Origin: Methanoregula formicica SMSP
Lineage (GTDB): Archaea; Halobacteriota; Methanomicrobia; Methanomicrobiales; Methanospirillaceae
NCBI RefSeq assembly: GCF_000327485.1
Contig: NC_019943.1
Span: forward strand, 744,001-808,000
Reading direction: 5' to 3'
DNA length: 64,000 bases
The position numbers and the translations under genes are program-made. Shown piece after piece: positions 1 to 8,842 of this stretch (within the stretch, counting starts at the first letter, position 1; every line of letters begins with the position of its first letter). The notes beneath the pieces are model-generated. The model searched no databases. It was not told where the DNA came from and saw only the letters and a program-made list of their open reading frames with translations.

Positions 1-1114
1 TGAAGGTGCACCCCGGGCCCGGGATGATGGTCCCGGAAAAGACAATGGGCCAGGCCCGTTCGTCCGGGATCCTCACCACGCTCCCGCGTCCTGCCGCAAG
101 CTCGATGTTCCCGAACCGGCCGGGTTTCGCGGTGGCATGGAAGACCTCGATTTTGTCCCCGGCGGCCAGCGGGACGAGCGCATGGTCGCCCCAGAGCACA
201 ACATTCAGGTCATCGCTCCCGTCTGTAATTACGATATTTTTCACCCACGACGGGGTCCCGTTCCGCGCGGTAAACGACCGGGGCTGCTGCACCTGCTTCA
301 CTTCGCCCGTAACGGAATAGATCCCCTGGTCGCCCACCGAGCCCGGCGGTGTGAACGGGACAGATACCGCAAGGTCTGTGGGCACGACCGTGCTCTTCTC
401 GTCCAGGCTGTAACTCCGCCCCTCGTCGCGCTGATTCGGTTTTGCGCCCGTGATATGGAGGCAGGAGCCCGGCGACACGGAACGGAGGAGGTCCGGTGCC
501 CATGCAACAAGCCGTGCGGTCCCCGTAGCATCTGCGACAAGGGCTTCCACCATCTCCCCGGTCGATCCGTCGCGACGGGTATAGGTGCGGGGCTCCCCGC
601 GGAAAACCAAAAGAACGTCCAGCTCGACCGGCTCGTTCGAGAGGCTGGCGTTCCCGTTTTTCAGCACCGGGCCTGCGATCTCGATGCTGACTTTCCGTAA
701 CGCCAGTGCATAGATCTCCCGGGTATTCTTTCCCGGGTGGCGGCCGATGACCTCCAGGGCCTCCCCTGCCGTCACGTCCAGCGCGGCCCCTGCCTTCTCG
801 TCCCAGAGAACGACACGGGTAGTCCCGGTCTCGTCGCCAAGGAGGAGTGTTGCGACCCAGCCCTTCTCGCCATCGGCCCGGTCGAACTCCTTAGGTTCCG
901 TCTTGTCAACAACTTTCCCGAAAAAAGAGAAGAGGCTGGACTTTGCACAAAGCCCCTTGATCTTGACATGCTCCCGGCCCAGCTCTCCGACCACCATCAT
1001 CGCGGCGGTCGGCTCGTCCACGAGGTCCCCGCACTCGTCGATCTTCTTCTCAACGCGCTGTTCGAACTCCTCTTTTGTTATGAGGTCGTCGACCAGCGCA
1101 TAGTGGAAGAGCAC
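1..1114 (-). CDS. Replication protein A (RPA-like single-stranded DNA-binding protein), 3' end outside window
   Basis: The reverse strand is open without a stop from a GTG at 1114 to the left edge (371 codons visible). The GTG follows a GGAGG Shine-Dalgarno (1124-1129) and an in-frame TAG at 1130-1132. A helical N-terminus (about residues 1-50) is followed by three OB-fold-like units at about 60-150, 160-250 and 265-355, each with the alternating pattern of OB strands and recurrent VVLW, LVAW and VVLWGDH strand motifs. Euryarchaeal RPA proteins have several such OB folds and coat single-stranded DNA in replication and repair. The C-terminus, where some RPAs carry a zinc finger, lies outside the window. 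Family call good, exact paralogue uncertain. Confidence 0.8.
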   Translation of the reverse strand, partial: MLFHYALVDDLITKEEFEQRVEKKIDECGDLVDEPTAAMMVVGELGREHVKIKGLCAKSSLFSFFGKVVDKTEPKEFDRADGEKGWVATLLLGDETGTTRVVLWDEKAGAALDVTAGEALEVIGRHPGKNTREIYALALRKVSIEIAGPVLKNGNASLSNEPVELDVLLVFRGEPRTYTRRDGSTGEMVEALVADATGTARLVAWAPDLLRSVSPGSCLHITGAKPNQRDEGRSYSLDEKSTVVPTDLAVSVPFTPPGSVGDQGIYSVTGEVKQVQQPRSFTARNGTPSWVKNIVITDGSDDLNVVLWGDHALVPLAAGDKIEVFHATAKPGRFGNIELAAGRGSVVRIPDERAWPIVFSGTIIPGPGCTF

Positions 1115-1179
1115 AGGGCAGGTCCTCCGCTACTCGTGAATGGGATGGCCGCTCGTGATCGTGAGGAAGCGGTGGAGGT

Positions 1180-2328
1180 TCACAGCTGCATCTTCCGCAT
1201 GCGTTCGATAGCTTCCCGGATCCGTGCAACCGGGCGGGTGATGGCAAACCTGACATAGCCGTCCCCGCTTGCACCGAAACCGACGCCCGGCGTTGCAACG
1301 ATGCCTGCCTCGGTCAGGAGCCGGCCGGAGAATTCCATGCAGTCCTTTACCGGCACCCAGACATAGAAGGTCGCCTTCGGGACCGGCACATCGAAGCCGA
1401 GGTCTTGTAATCCCTCGCAGAGCACGTTCCGGCGCTCCTGGTAGATGGTACAGGCCTCCTTTACGCAGTCCTGCGGGCCGGAGAGTGCGGTGATGGCGGC
1501 GTGCTGCACGGCATCGAAGACGCCGGAGTCCACGTTCGTCTTGACCCTCCCGAGGCCCGCGATGACGTCGGCATTGCCGACCGCCATGCCGATCCGCCAG
1601 CCGGTCATGTTGTAGGTTTTCGAGAGCGAGTGCATCTCGATACCGATCTCCATGGCACCGGGAGTTTCAAGGAATGAGGGAGCCTTGTAGCCGTCAAAGG
1701 AGACCTCGGAGTACGCATTGTCCGAGACCACAACAATATCATTGTCGCGGGCAAAGTCCACGACTTCCTTGTAGAACCCGGCCGGGGCAATGGCACCGGT
1801 GGGATTGTTCGGGTAGTTGATGTACAGGATCTTTGCGGCTTTTGCCACGTTTTTCGGGATGTCGGAGAGGACGGGAAGGAAATTATTCTCCCGCAGGAGC
1901 GGCATCTCGTGCACCTTCCCCTCGGCAAAGAGGGTGCCGGTCCGGTACACCGGGTAGCCGGGGCTCGGGGCGAGGACATAGTCGCCGGGGTTGACGAACG
2001 CTTCGCCGATATGGGCGATGCCGTCCTTGGAGCCCATCAGGGCAACGACTTCTTTGTCAGCGTCGAGCGTGACACCGAACCGCTTCCTGTACCAGCCGGC
2101 AACGGCGTTCCGGTAGGCCGGCATGCCGGCATAGTCCGGGTAGTGGTGGTTCTTTGAGTCCTTTGCTGCCGCAATGAGGGAATCTACGATATGGGGCGGC
2201 GTTGCAAGGTCCGGATCGCCGACACCGAGGTCGATGAGATCGACACCTTTCTTCCGTTGTTCGGCTTTCATCGCGTCGATCCGTGCAAAAAGGTACGGCG
2301 GGAGATTGCTCATGCGTGATGCGTACAT
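1180..2328 (-). CDS. dapL: LL-diaminopimelate aminotransferase-like class I/II aminotransferase
   Basis: A 382-residue fold type I PLP aminotransferase. Visible motifs are the N-terminal substrate loop with LIDLGVGDPDLATP, the NYPNNPTGA motif, the D/Y pair in VVVSDNAYSEV, and the PLP lysine in HSLSKTYNMTGWRIG. Length and motifs match the archaeal DapL group, which converts tetrahydrodipicolinate plus glutamate to LL-diaminopimelate for lysine synthesis. Other class I aminotransferases (aspartate or aromatic) share most of these motifs, so the substrate is inferred. The first ATG is at 2328; a second in-frame ATG (MSNLPPY) is at 2313. There is no clear Shine-Dalgarno, and a TATA-like box about 30 bases upstream suggests a very short leader. 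Confidence 0.82.
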   Translation of the reverse strand: MYASRMSNLPPYLFARIDAMKAEQRKKGVDLIDLGVGDPDLATPPHIVDSLIAAAKDSKNHHYPDYAGMPAYRNAVAGWYRKRFGVTLDADKEVVALMGSKDGIAHIGEAFVNPGDYVLAPSPGYPVYRTGTLFAEGKVHEMPLLRENNFLPVLSDIPKNVAKAAKILYINYPNNPTGAIAPAGFYKEVVDFARDNDIVVVSDNAYSEVSFDGYKAPSFLETPGAMEIGIEMHSLSKTYNMTGWRIGMAVGNADVIAGLGRVKTNVDSGVFDAVQHAAITALSGPQDCVKEACTIYQERRNVLCEGLQDLGFDVPVPKATFYVWVPVKDCMEFSGRLLTEAGIVATPGVGFGASGDGYVRFAITRPVARIREAIERMRKMQL

Positions 2329-2356
2329 AGGTACCCACTATTTTGGCGCTGGACGC

Positions 2357-2369
2357 TATAGAATTTAAC
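2357..2369 (-). promoter_or_regulatory. Archaeal TATA-like promoter element for the aminotransferase gene
   Basis: On the reverse strand this reads GTTAAATTCTATA, an A/T-rich box centred about 35 bases upstream of the ATG at 2328. With the usual archaeal spacing of about 25 bases from TATA to start site, transcription would begin about 10 bases before the ATG. Confidence 0.4.
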
Positions 2370-2452
2370 TCCGTTCATGGAATGGATCTTCCTCCTGTGC
2401 CGCCCCCCCTCATGAACCATGCTTATCATCCTGCAGGAATAAGATCAGCGGC

Positions 2453-2794
2453 ATGGAGACAATGCAACAGGCTGAACCGGCAACAGGGATGTGCGTGATC
2501 TGGTCAACGGTGCCGCCATCGCGGTCGGAAGACCTGGCAAAACGGCTTCTTGATAAGGAGCTGGTTGCCTGTGTCAACATCACTCCCGTACGGTCGCTCT
2601 ATCGCTGGAAGGGAGAGGCATGCGATGACCGGGAACACCTGCTTATCATGAAGACAAAAAAGAGCCTTGCGGATCTGGTCATACGGGAATTAAAAGGCAT
2701 GCACCCGTACGAGGTTCCCGAGATCATTGTCCTGCCGGTCATCGCGGGACACCCGCCCTATCTCGCATGGGTGCAGGAAGAGACGCGGGACTAA
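2453..2794 (+). CDS. cutA: CutA1-family protein (divalent cation tolerance)
   Basis: A 113-residue protein with the CutA1 pattern: an N-terminal strand MCVIWSTVPP, the segment AKRLLDKELVACVNI, SLYRWKGE, MKTKKSL, and the C-terminal HPYEVPEIIVLPV followed by YLAWVQEET. CutA1 proteins form ferredoxin-fold trimers; a role in copper tolerance is proposed in bacteria but the molecular function is poorly defined. The annotated ATG at 2453 gives about a 12-residue extension ahead of the conserved core; in-frame ATG codons at 2462 and 2489 are alternatives. It is divergent from the upstream aminotransferase and probably a single-gene unit. Confidence 0.88.
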   Translation: METMQQAEPATGMCVIWSTVPPSRSEDLAKRLLDKELVACVNITPVRSLYRWKGEACDDREHLLIMKTKKSLADLVIRELKGMHPYEVPEIIVLPVIAGHPPYLAWVQEETRD

Positions 2795-2889
2795 ATCGCC
2801 TGCTGGCGGATGCCCGGGGGGTCCGGAATACACAAGCTTATTTCCCATGGACGGGCAACAAAAATACAGTAGTCCGGGACTGATTGACC

Positions 2890-3363
2890 GTGGCAGAAGG
2901 ACAGACACCGCAGCCAAAGACCGCCCTCCTTGTACTCGGGTGCCCGCAGGTACCGGTGCAGACCAGCATCGCGCTCTACCTGATCAACCGGCTGAAGAAG
3001 GCCGGGATATCTCCCGTTGTTGCCGGGAATAAGGCTGCAAACACCCTGCTTGTGGTTGCCGACCAGGACCGGCATTATCTCGGCGAGGTCATCGACCTCG
3101 ACCGGGCCATCGGCCTCATCACGGACGGGAAACGGACGTTCGATCTCTGCTTTGTCTTTATCCATAACGATGCCGGGGTCAGTTATGCCGCAACAATGGG
3201 CGCAATCTCGAAAGCAAAACTCTACGGGCTGGTATATGGCGAGCATTTCGAGGAGCAGGCAAAGAAGATCGACTTCCCCTGCACGGTGGTTGCGGCAAAA
3301 GCCGTCCACAACCCCCTGCCGTTAAAGAAGGCAATCGACGAGGTGGCACCATGGGCTGCGTAG
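2890..3363 (+). CDS. DUF1890 protein (methanogen-restricted, unknown function)
   Basis: About 157 residues. The core begins ALLVLGCPQVPVQTSIALYL and continues with a Rossmann-like alternation (TLLVVADQD, LCFVFIHNDAGVSYAATM), matching the DUF1890 family found in methanogens. The next gene is its usual partner, DUF1894, overlapping by 13 bases, so the two are almost certainly cotranscribed. The start is ambiguous: TTG at 2884 or GTG at 2890; GTG is preferred because a GGGA lies 10 bases upstream. No catalytic motif is apparent. Family call is confident, function unknown. Confidence 0.75.
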   Translation: MAEGQTPQPKTALLVLGCPQVPVQTSIALYLINRLKKAGISPVVAGNKAANTLLVVADQDRHYLGEVIDLDRAIGLITDGKRTFDLCFVFIHNDAGVSYAATMGAISKAKLYGLVYGEHFEEQAKKIDFPCTVVAAKAVHNPLPLKKAIDEVAPWAA

Positions 3364-3626
3364 AGTCGATGAATTACGAGATTGTTCTTCGGGATGCGAC
3401 CTTCAAGGAGTCCCGCGATTATATCCGGAGTCATTTCAGGGAATCGATTGATGTTCAGCCCGGATTCAAGGTCTTCGACGTCCACGTGATTGGCCTGCCC
3501 CCGATATCCATCGGCCTTGATGGCGATTTTGTGGTCTTCCCGTACACGAAACCCTGCCACGGGACGTTCCTCCTCCGGGTGGAAGACACGGCGGAAGCCG
3601 CCCGGCTCCGGGCACTGAAAAAGTAA
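3351..3626 (+). CDS. DUF1894 protein (methanogen-restricted, unknown function)
   Basis: A 91-residue protein with the DUF1894 pattern (NYEIVLRDATFKES, a YIRSHF helix, ending in short strands FVVFPYTKPCHGTFLLRV). The ATG at 3351 has a strong GAGGTGG Shine-Dalgarno 4 bases upstream, inside the 3' end of the DUF1890 gene; an internal ATG at 3369 is less well placed. The overlap with DUF1890 implies translational coupling. Both families are essentially confined to methanogens and lack an assigned role. Confidence 0.75.
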   Translation: MGCVESMNYEIVLRDATFKESRDYIRSHFRESIDVQPGFKVFDVHVIGLPPISIGLDGDFVVFPYTKPCHGTFLLRVEDTAEAARLRALKK

Positions 3627-3783
3627 CGGCCCGGTTGTTGTCCCGTTTACCCATTCTCTCCTGGTTGGGGGGAACCCGCATCCCGCATATCATGGAGGAC
3701 CGAAGGGTTGAGAACGAAGAGCCGTTTGGTATCCCCTATCGCTATATAGCAGGTAGATCAATAAGGAACTATACGGGGTGATC

Positions 3784-4170
3784 ATGGCCGGCAAAGCAAA
3801 GATCCTGCTGATGGACGACGAGCAGATCATTCTTGACGTGACAAACGAAGTCCTCGCGTTCCTTGGCTATGATGTCATGTTTGCTCAGGACGGGGCGGCA
3901 GCAGTCGAGCTGTACCGGCGCGAGAAGGAGGCCGGTGCCCCGTTCGATGCAGTCATCCTCGACCTTTCCGTCCCGGAAGGCATGGGCGGGAAGGAGGCGA
4001 TGCAGAAACTCCGGGAGTACGACCCCTCGGTAAAGGCCATCGTCTCCAGCGGATATGCAAATGACCCTGCGGTCACCGCGTATTCTGATTACGGGTTCTC
4101 CGCAAAGCTCACCAAGCCCTACAAGATCACGGACCTGAAGGCGACCCTTGAAGAGCTGCTGAAAAAGTAA
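3784..4170 (+). CDS. Single-domain response regulator (CheY-like receiver)
   Basis: About 128 residues forming one receiver domain: the acidic DDE near residue 10, the phospho-acceptor Asp in AVILDLSVP, a Thr/Ser-type switch in IVSSGYANDP and the conserved Lys in KLTKPYK. No output domain is attached. No histidine kinase lies beside it, so it probably accepts phosphate from a kinase elsewhere. The start at ATG 3784 follows GGGGTG; a GTG six bases earlier is also in frame. A TATATA sequence near 3742-3749 is a plausible promoter. Confidence 0.9.
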   Translation: MAGKAKILLMDDEQIILDVTNEVLAFLGYDVMFAQDGAAAVELYRREKEAGAPFDAVILDLSVPEGMGGKEAMQKLREYDPSVKAIVSSGYANDPAVTAYSDYGFSAKLTKPYKITDLKATLEELLKK

Positions 4171-4206
4171 CGGGATGCCGGCCCCGGGCGGACCCGTCCG
4201 GTCCCG

Positions 4207-5097
4207 TCAGCTGCCGCCTTTTTTCCCGATCTTTGCGATTGCATTGTCTGCTGCACGCCGGACGTACTCGTCCTTGTCACCGGCGAGTTCCCGAAGGGCA
4301 TCGAGCGCACGGGCATCGCCGATGTTGCCGAGGGCATCTGCGGCTCCCCAGCGCACGTACCAGTCGCCGCTCTTCAGGCACTGGATGAGGGTATCGACAG
4401 GGGCATCGCTCCCGAGCTTCCCGAGCGCCCAGGTGGCCGGGACCTGCACAAACGAGTCCGGCTCCTTGAGCGCCTTGGAGAGGCAGACTGCGGCCCGCTT
4501 GTCGCCGATCTTCCCGAGTGCGTCGGCAGCGCTCCAGCGCACGTACCAGTCCATGTCGTTCACCGATTGGATCAGCGGCTCGACAGCCCGCCTGTCGCCA
4601 ATCTCCCCGAGGGCCCAGGCCGCCCGCACCCGCACCCACCAGAGCGGGTCCTTAAGGGCAAGGATCAGCGGTTCCACGGCAGGTTCGCCGATGTTCGAAA
4701 GGACGTACGCGCTCCGCCACTGGGTGTCGCTGTCCTCGTCATGCAGGGCCGCTATCATGTGAGGGATCGCCACCTGCCCCATCCCGGCAAGAACCCGTGT
4801 CGCATGCCACCGGACATCGTGGTCCTCCTCGGACAATGCCCGGAGCAGCTGGGGGATCGCCCGCTCCCCGATATGGCCAAGGGCAAGCCCGGCCAGCCAC
4901 CGGACATCGTGGTCGTTCTCCCGCATGGCACGGATCAGGGGCTTTATTGCCGGTTCCCCGATGTCCCCGAGGGCAAGGGCCGCCCGCCACCGGATCCCGA
5001 GGTTCTGGTGCCGGATCGCCTTGATGAGCCCGTCCATGTCCATGCCGCTTGACGTATGGATGGAGTAGGCCTTCCTGTCGGTACCTGTATTCTGCAT
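4207..5097 (-). CDS. HEAT-repeat (PBS lyase-like) protein
   Basis: About 296 residues made almost wholly of roughly 31-residue helical repeats with the signature V-R-W-x-A-A-x-A-L-G-x-I-G-(D/E), at least eight copies, beginning near residue 20 (IRWRAALALGDIG) and ending at AIAKIGKKGGS. Such alpha-solenoids mediate protein-protein contacts or, in phycobilin lyase relatives, bilin handling; no enzymatic residues stand out. The ATG at 5097 is preferred because the upstream in-frame extension to 5238 has no repeat character. The gene is convergent with the response regulator. Confidence 0.85.
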   Translation of the reverse strand: MQNTGTDRKAYSIHTSSGMDMDGLIKAIRHQNLGIRWRAALALGDIGEPAIKPLIRAMRENDHDVRWLAGLALGHIGERAIPQLLRALSEEDHDVRWHATRVLAGMGQVAIPHMIAALHDEDSDTQWRSAYVLSNIGEPAVEPLILALKDPLWWVRVRAAWALGEIGDRRAVEPLIQSVNDMDWYVRWSAADALGKIGDKRAAVCLSKALKEPDSFVQVPATWALGKLGSDAPVDTLIQCLKSGDWYVRWGAADALGNIGDARALDALRELAGDKDEYVRRAADNAIAKIGKKGGS

Positions 5098-5265
5098 CTC
5101 CAGTCTGTTCACCCCTGTTCTGATGATTGGTTTCGTGCTATTTGAATATGCCGAAGGAACGGGATCCGGGGAAATCCGGGCAGGTTTCACATTTTTTGGC
5201 AGAGTTCCTGCAACCATCCCAATGTATATACGCACCATGGCAGCACCGTATCATGCGGAGATACC

Positions 5266-6936
5266 ATGGCAGAAGAACGGGAAGTGTCGGTCCTTGTCGG
5301 GGGGAGAGCAGGGGATGGGATCAACAATGCCGGTGCACTGGTGGCCCGGCTGCTCGGCCGGCTCGGGTACCGGATCTACCTCTATTTCGACTACCCTTCG
5401 CTCATCCGCGGGGGACATAACTTCGCCGTGGTCCGTGCCGCCAGTCGCGACGTGGGGACCTGTCGGGAGAAGGTGGATTTTGTCCTTGCCCTGAACCAGG
5501 AAACCGTGACCCGGCACCGGGGGATGGTCCATGACGGTACCGCCATTGTCTTCAACGCCGACGTGGTGAAATCCGAAGGCCAGGGTGTTCCGGTCAAAAC
5601 AATCCTTGCAGCAGAGCAGGCTCCCGAGATCATGGGGAACTCTGTCATGATCGGCGGGTTTGCAAAATCTGCCGGGATATCCTGGGAACTTGTCGAGGAC
5701 GTGTTCCGGGCAGCGCTTCCCCAGCGGACGGACCTGAACCTGAAGGTAGCAAAGAGGGCATACGACCAGCTTACCGTTGCCCGGGCAATCCCGGAACGCG
5801 GGAACCCTCCCCTTCCCCTGCTGACCGGGAACGAGGCGATCGGCCTCGGGTTCATCCGCGGCGGGCTGGACGCATATGTCTCCTACCCGATGACGCCCTC
5901 CTCAAGCCTGCTGCACTTCCTTGCCGGCGAGAAGGAGACGTTCGGGATCACCGTGGTCCACCCGGAGAACGAGATCGCCGTTGTCCTGATGGGGCTCGGG
6001 TTTGCCTATGCCGGGAAACGCGCTGCGGTCGGGACGTCAGGCGGTGGGTTCTGCCTGATGACCGAGGGTTTGTCCCTTGCCGGTATGGCCGAGCTGCCGC
6101 TTGTCTTCGTGGTCTCCCAGCGGGCCGGTCCTTCAACGGGTCTTCCCACGTACACCGGGCAGTCCGAGCTGGAGTTTATCCTGCATGCCGGGCAGGGAGA
6201 GTTTCCCCGGCTGATCGTTGCCCCTGGCGATGCCGGTGAGGCGCTTGCCTGGTCCGCCATTGCACTGGAGATCGCCTGGCAGTTCCAGGTCCCGGCATTC
6301 ATCCTCCCCGACAAGACCCTGTCGGAAGGGACCTGGAGCGTTGACACTGCTGCACTCCCCTTGCGGGAAGATGTACCTGCGGTTCCGGGCAGGACAGCAT
6401 CCGCATCGCTCCCGTACCGCCGCTATGCCGATATGCCCGATGGCGTCTCCCCACCTGCATTCCCCGGTACGCCGGGTGCAGTTGTGAAGGTGAACAGCTA
6501 TGCCCACGATGAAGACGGGTATACGACAGAAGAGGGTGACATGGTCTCCCTGATGACAGAAAAGCGGCTCCGGAAGCAGGAGGCGCTTGCCCGTGCGATG
6601 AACACCCTCCCGCAGGTCAATGTCCTTGGAACGGCCGATGCAGCGGTGGCCCTTCTCTGCTGGGGATCGACAAAGGGTGTCTGTGCTGAGGTGGGAGAGG
6701 CCCTCGGGCTCCGGGTGGTCCAGCCGGTTGTCCTCGAACCGTTCCCGGTGACCCAGCTCCGGGTTGCCCTTGCTGGCGCGACAAAACTCATCTGCGTTGA
6801 GGAAAACGCGACCGGCCAGCTCGCCGCCATCGCGTCAGAATACGGCATCACCGCTGATGAGGCGATCCTCCGGTACGACGGCCGCCCGTTCACGTACGAG
6901 AGTCTCCTTGGAAAAGTGCGGGAGGTGATCCCATGA
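5266..6936 (+). CDS. 2-oxoacid:ferredoxin oxidoreductase, fused gamma-alpha subunit
   Basis: A 556-residue fusion. Residues 1-180 are the gamma domain (VGGRAGDGINNAGALVARLL, SLIRGGHNF). About 185-556 are the alpha (pyrimidine-binding) chain, with GNEAIGLGFIRGGLDAYVSYPMTPSS cut into the usual domain I, PENEIAVVLMGLGFAYAGKRA and GTSGGGFCLMTEG. Gamma-alpha fusions occur in 2-oxoglutarate and broad-specificity archaeal oxidoreductases. These enzymes interconvert a 2-oxoacid plus CoA with an acyl-CoA, CO2 and reduced ferredoxin using TPP. The beta gene follows with a 4-base overlap. No delta (ferredoxin) subunit is adjacent. The substrate is not decidable by eye. Confidence 0.88.
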   Translation: MAEEREVSVLVGGRAGDGINNAGALVARLLGRLGYRIYLYFDYPSLIRGGHNFAVVRAASRDVGTCREKVDFVLALNQETVTRHRGMVHDGTAIVFNADVVKSEGQGVPVKTILAAEQAPEIMGNSVMIGGFAKSAGISWELVEDVFRAALPQRTDLNLKVAKRAYDQLTVARAIPERGNPPLPLLTGNEAIGLGFIRGGLDAYVSYPMTPSSSLLHFLAGEKETFGITVVHPENEIAVVLMGLGFAYAGKRAAVGTSGGGFCLMTEGLSLAGMAELPLVFVVSQRAGPSTGLPTYTGQSELEFILHAGQGEFPRLIVAPGDAGEALAWSAIALEIAWQFQVPAFILPDKTLSEGTWSVDTAALPLREDVPAVPGRTASASLPYRRYADMPDGVSPPAFPGTPGAVVKVNSYAHDEDGYTTEEGDMVSLMTEKRLRKQEALARAMNTLPQVNVLGTADAAVALLCWGSTKGVCAEVGEALGLRVVQPVVLEPFPVTQLRVALAGATKLICVEENATGQLAAIASEYGITADEAILRYDGRPFTYESLLGKVREVIP

Positions 6937-7784
6937 CCGGCCGGAACCTGATCACGGACGTCCAGAACACCTGGTGCCCGGGGTGCGGGAACTTCACTAT
7001 CCAGCACACACTCAAGGCACTTCTTGCCGAATGGGAGAAGGAAGGCCGGTTGCTTGACAATGTTGTCCTCGTCACAGGGATCGGTTGTCATGCGAAAATT
7101 GCCGATTATCTCAACATCAACAGTTTCTACTCCCTCCACGGCAGGACGATCCCGGTGGCGACCGGGATCAAACTGGCTAATCCCGACCTCACCGTTATCT
7201 GCTGCTGCGGCGACGGGGACTGTTACGCAGAAGGGCTCGATCACCTGGTCTTTGCCGCGAAACGGAACATCGACATCGCGGTCCTTGTCCACGACAACCG
7301 GGTGTATGGCCTTACCACAGGGCAGTACACGCCCACGTCCCCGCTGGGATTTAAGGGAAAGTCAACGCCTTCCGGCACGGCAGAGCTCCCGCTCAACCCG
7401 CTGGAACTGATGCTTGCCTGCGGGGCAACCTTCATCGCACGCGGGTACACGAAGAAGATGGACCAGCTCAGAACCCTGATCCGTGAGGGAGTTATGCACA
7501 AGGGATTCTCGTTCATTGACGTGCTCCAGATCTGTGCAACCTTCTTCCCGGCTGCCGATTATTATACCCCGCGGGTGTACGAACCGGCCGACCACGATCC
7601 CACGGATTTCGGGAAAGCCTGCCTGCTTGCCCGGGAATGGGACTACAACTCCGATGCCCGGATTGCGCTCGGAGTCCTGTACCGGAAGAGCATGCCGGGA
7701 TTTGGCGAACGGATTGCGGTGCCCATAAAGACGGCTTCAGAGAGGGAACAGGCCGTCCGGGATATCATTGCAGCACGGATTTAA
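6933..7784 (+). CDS. 2-oxoacid:ferredoxin oxidoreductase, beta (TPP-binding) subunit
   Basis: A 283-residue beta subunit. Visible features are the Fe-S cysteines in TWCPGCGNF near the N-terminus, GIGCHAKI, HGRTIPVATGIKLANP and the TPP motif GDGDCYAEG followed by HDNRVYGLTTGQYTPTSPLG. It pairs with the preceding gamma-alpha fusion (ATGA overlap) to give a minimal heteromeric enzyme. Further conserved cysteines (VLQICATFFP) match the beta family. This is probably a ferredoxin-linked step of anabolic CO2 fixation (pyruvate or 2-oxoglutarate synthesis) in a methanogen, by inference. Confidence 0.88.
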   Translation: MTGRNLITDVQNTWCPGCGNFTIQHTLKALLAEWEKEGRLLDNVVLVTGIGCHAKIADYLNINSFYSLHGRTIPVATGIKLANPDLTVICCCGDGDCYAEGLDHLVFAAKRNIDIAVLVHDNRVYGLTTGQYTPTSPLGFKGKSTPSGTAELPLNPLELMLACGATFIARGYTKKMDQLRTLIREGVMHKGFSFIDVLQICATFFPAADYYTPRVYEPADHDPTDFGKACLLAREWDYNSDARIALGVLYRKSMPGFGERIAVPIKTASEREQAVRDIIAARI

Positions 7785-7876
7785 CCCGGGCGGTTCCATG
7801 GATGAAAAGAGTGCCCTCGTCCGGAGATCCCGGGTTACCGCGAGGGCCGGGAATTGCCGGAAGAAGGGGAACGTTC

Positions 7877-8722
7877 GTGAGAACCAAGGAACATGACCGG
7901 AAGACCGGATCGGCCGGACAGCCCGTGTGCCCGCGGGACTGGATGCAGACTGTCACCGGCCGCCTGATCCTGCTTCCCCTCATCCTCTCCGGTGTCTGGA
8001 TCTTCGAGACCTTCCTCTTCCAGGGGTGGCCGCAGGTCTTCCTCTCTCCCCGGCCGTCCGGGCTTCTCTTCTATACCCTGATGACCTGTGTGTTTATCGG
8101 GATCCTTGTTCCCGTGTTCCTCATGCGGCAGGCATTCCTCCGCGGGGATGCCAACATGCACCAGCTCGGGTTCCGATCAGTACGCCGCACCGTCCTGATG
8201 ACCAGCCTTACCCTGCTGATCGTCTGGGTGGCGGTCGTTCTCCAGAATCCCTTTGGTACCGACCGCATGGCGTTTGTTTCAGTATATCTTCTCCTGCTGC
8301 CGACCGGCATCGCATCTGCCATGGTCTGCTGCGTCCTTGCCGGGACGCACGTGCAGGCGTTCGTCCGCGAGCGGGGGGCGCTCGTGGCCATCCTTGCCGG
8401 GACAGCAGTATCGGCGCTGCTCTTTGCCCTCTCCCTGACAGCGCACTTTCCTGACGCTGTGACCCCGGTATCCTTTCTCCGCTTCTTCTCGGCCGGAGCC
8501 CTCTCGGCCCTCTTCTTCTTTGCCGTGCGGGATGTCTGGGCGGTCTCGGTTGTCGTCACGGGGATCCTTGTCTGGCTCACGGACGGGTGGCTGGACCCTG
8601 CACAGGTCTTTTTGCAGTATCCCGCGGTCCTTGCCGCAGCCCTTCTTTGTGCAGGTACCCTTGCAGCCCTCCACTGGTACCTCTCCCGGCATTACATCAC
8701 CATCCCCGCCCCGCACGGGTAA
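7877..8722 (+). CDS. Polytopic membrane protein of unknown function
   Basis: About 281 residues with some six or seven hydrophobic helices spread over the whole length (for example LILLPLILSGVWIFETF, LLFYTLMTCVFIGILVPVF, TLMTSLTLLIVWVAVVL-like segment, SALLFALSL, LFFFAVRDVWAVSVVVTGIL). No transporter or enzyme motif is recognised. The GTG at 7877 is chosen because AAGGGGAA lies just upstream; an in-frame ATG at 7802 is possible but adds a charged, low-complexity extension. It follows the oxidoreductase beta gene by 92 bases and may be a separate unit. Confidence 0.6.
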   Translation: MRTKEHDRKTGSAGQPVCPRDWMQTVTGRLILLPLILSGVWIFETFLFQGWPQVFLSPRPSGLLFYTLMTCVFIGILVPVFLMRQAFLRGDANMHQLGFRSVRRTVLMTSLTLLIVWVAVVLQNPFGTDRMAFVSVYLLLLPTGIASAMVCCVLAGTHVQAFVRERGALVAILAGTAVSALLFALSLTAHFPDAVTPVSFLRFFSAGALSALFFFAVRDVWAVSVVVTGILVWLTDGWLDPAQVFLQYPAVLAAALLCAGTLAALHWYLSRHYITIPAPHG

Positions 8723-8842
8723 TCCCCGGGACGGTTGTGCAGAGAGGGGGGCCGTCACGCGTATCATGCGGCCCGCAGGGATTGCCTCCCGCGGGGATGG
8801 CCACCACAATCCTTAACAGGATACACCGGATATCCGGTAGTG

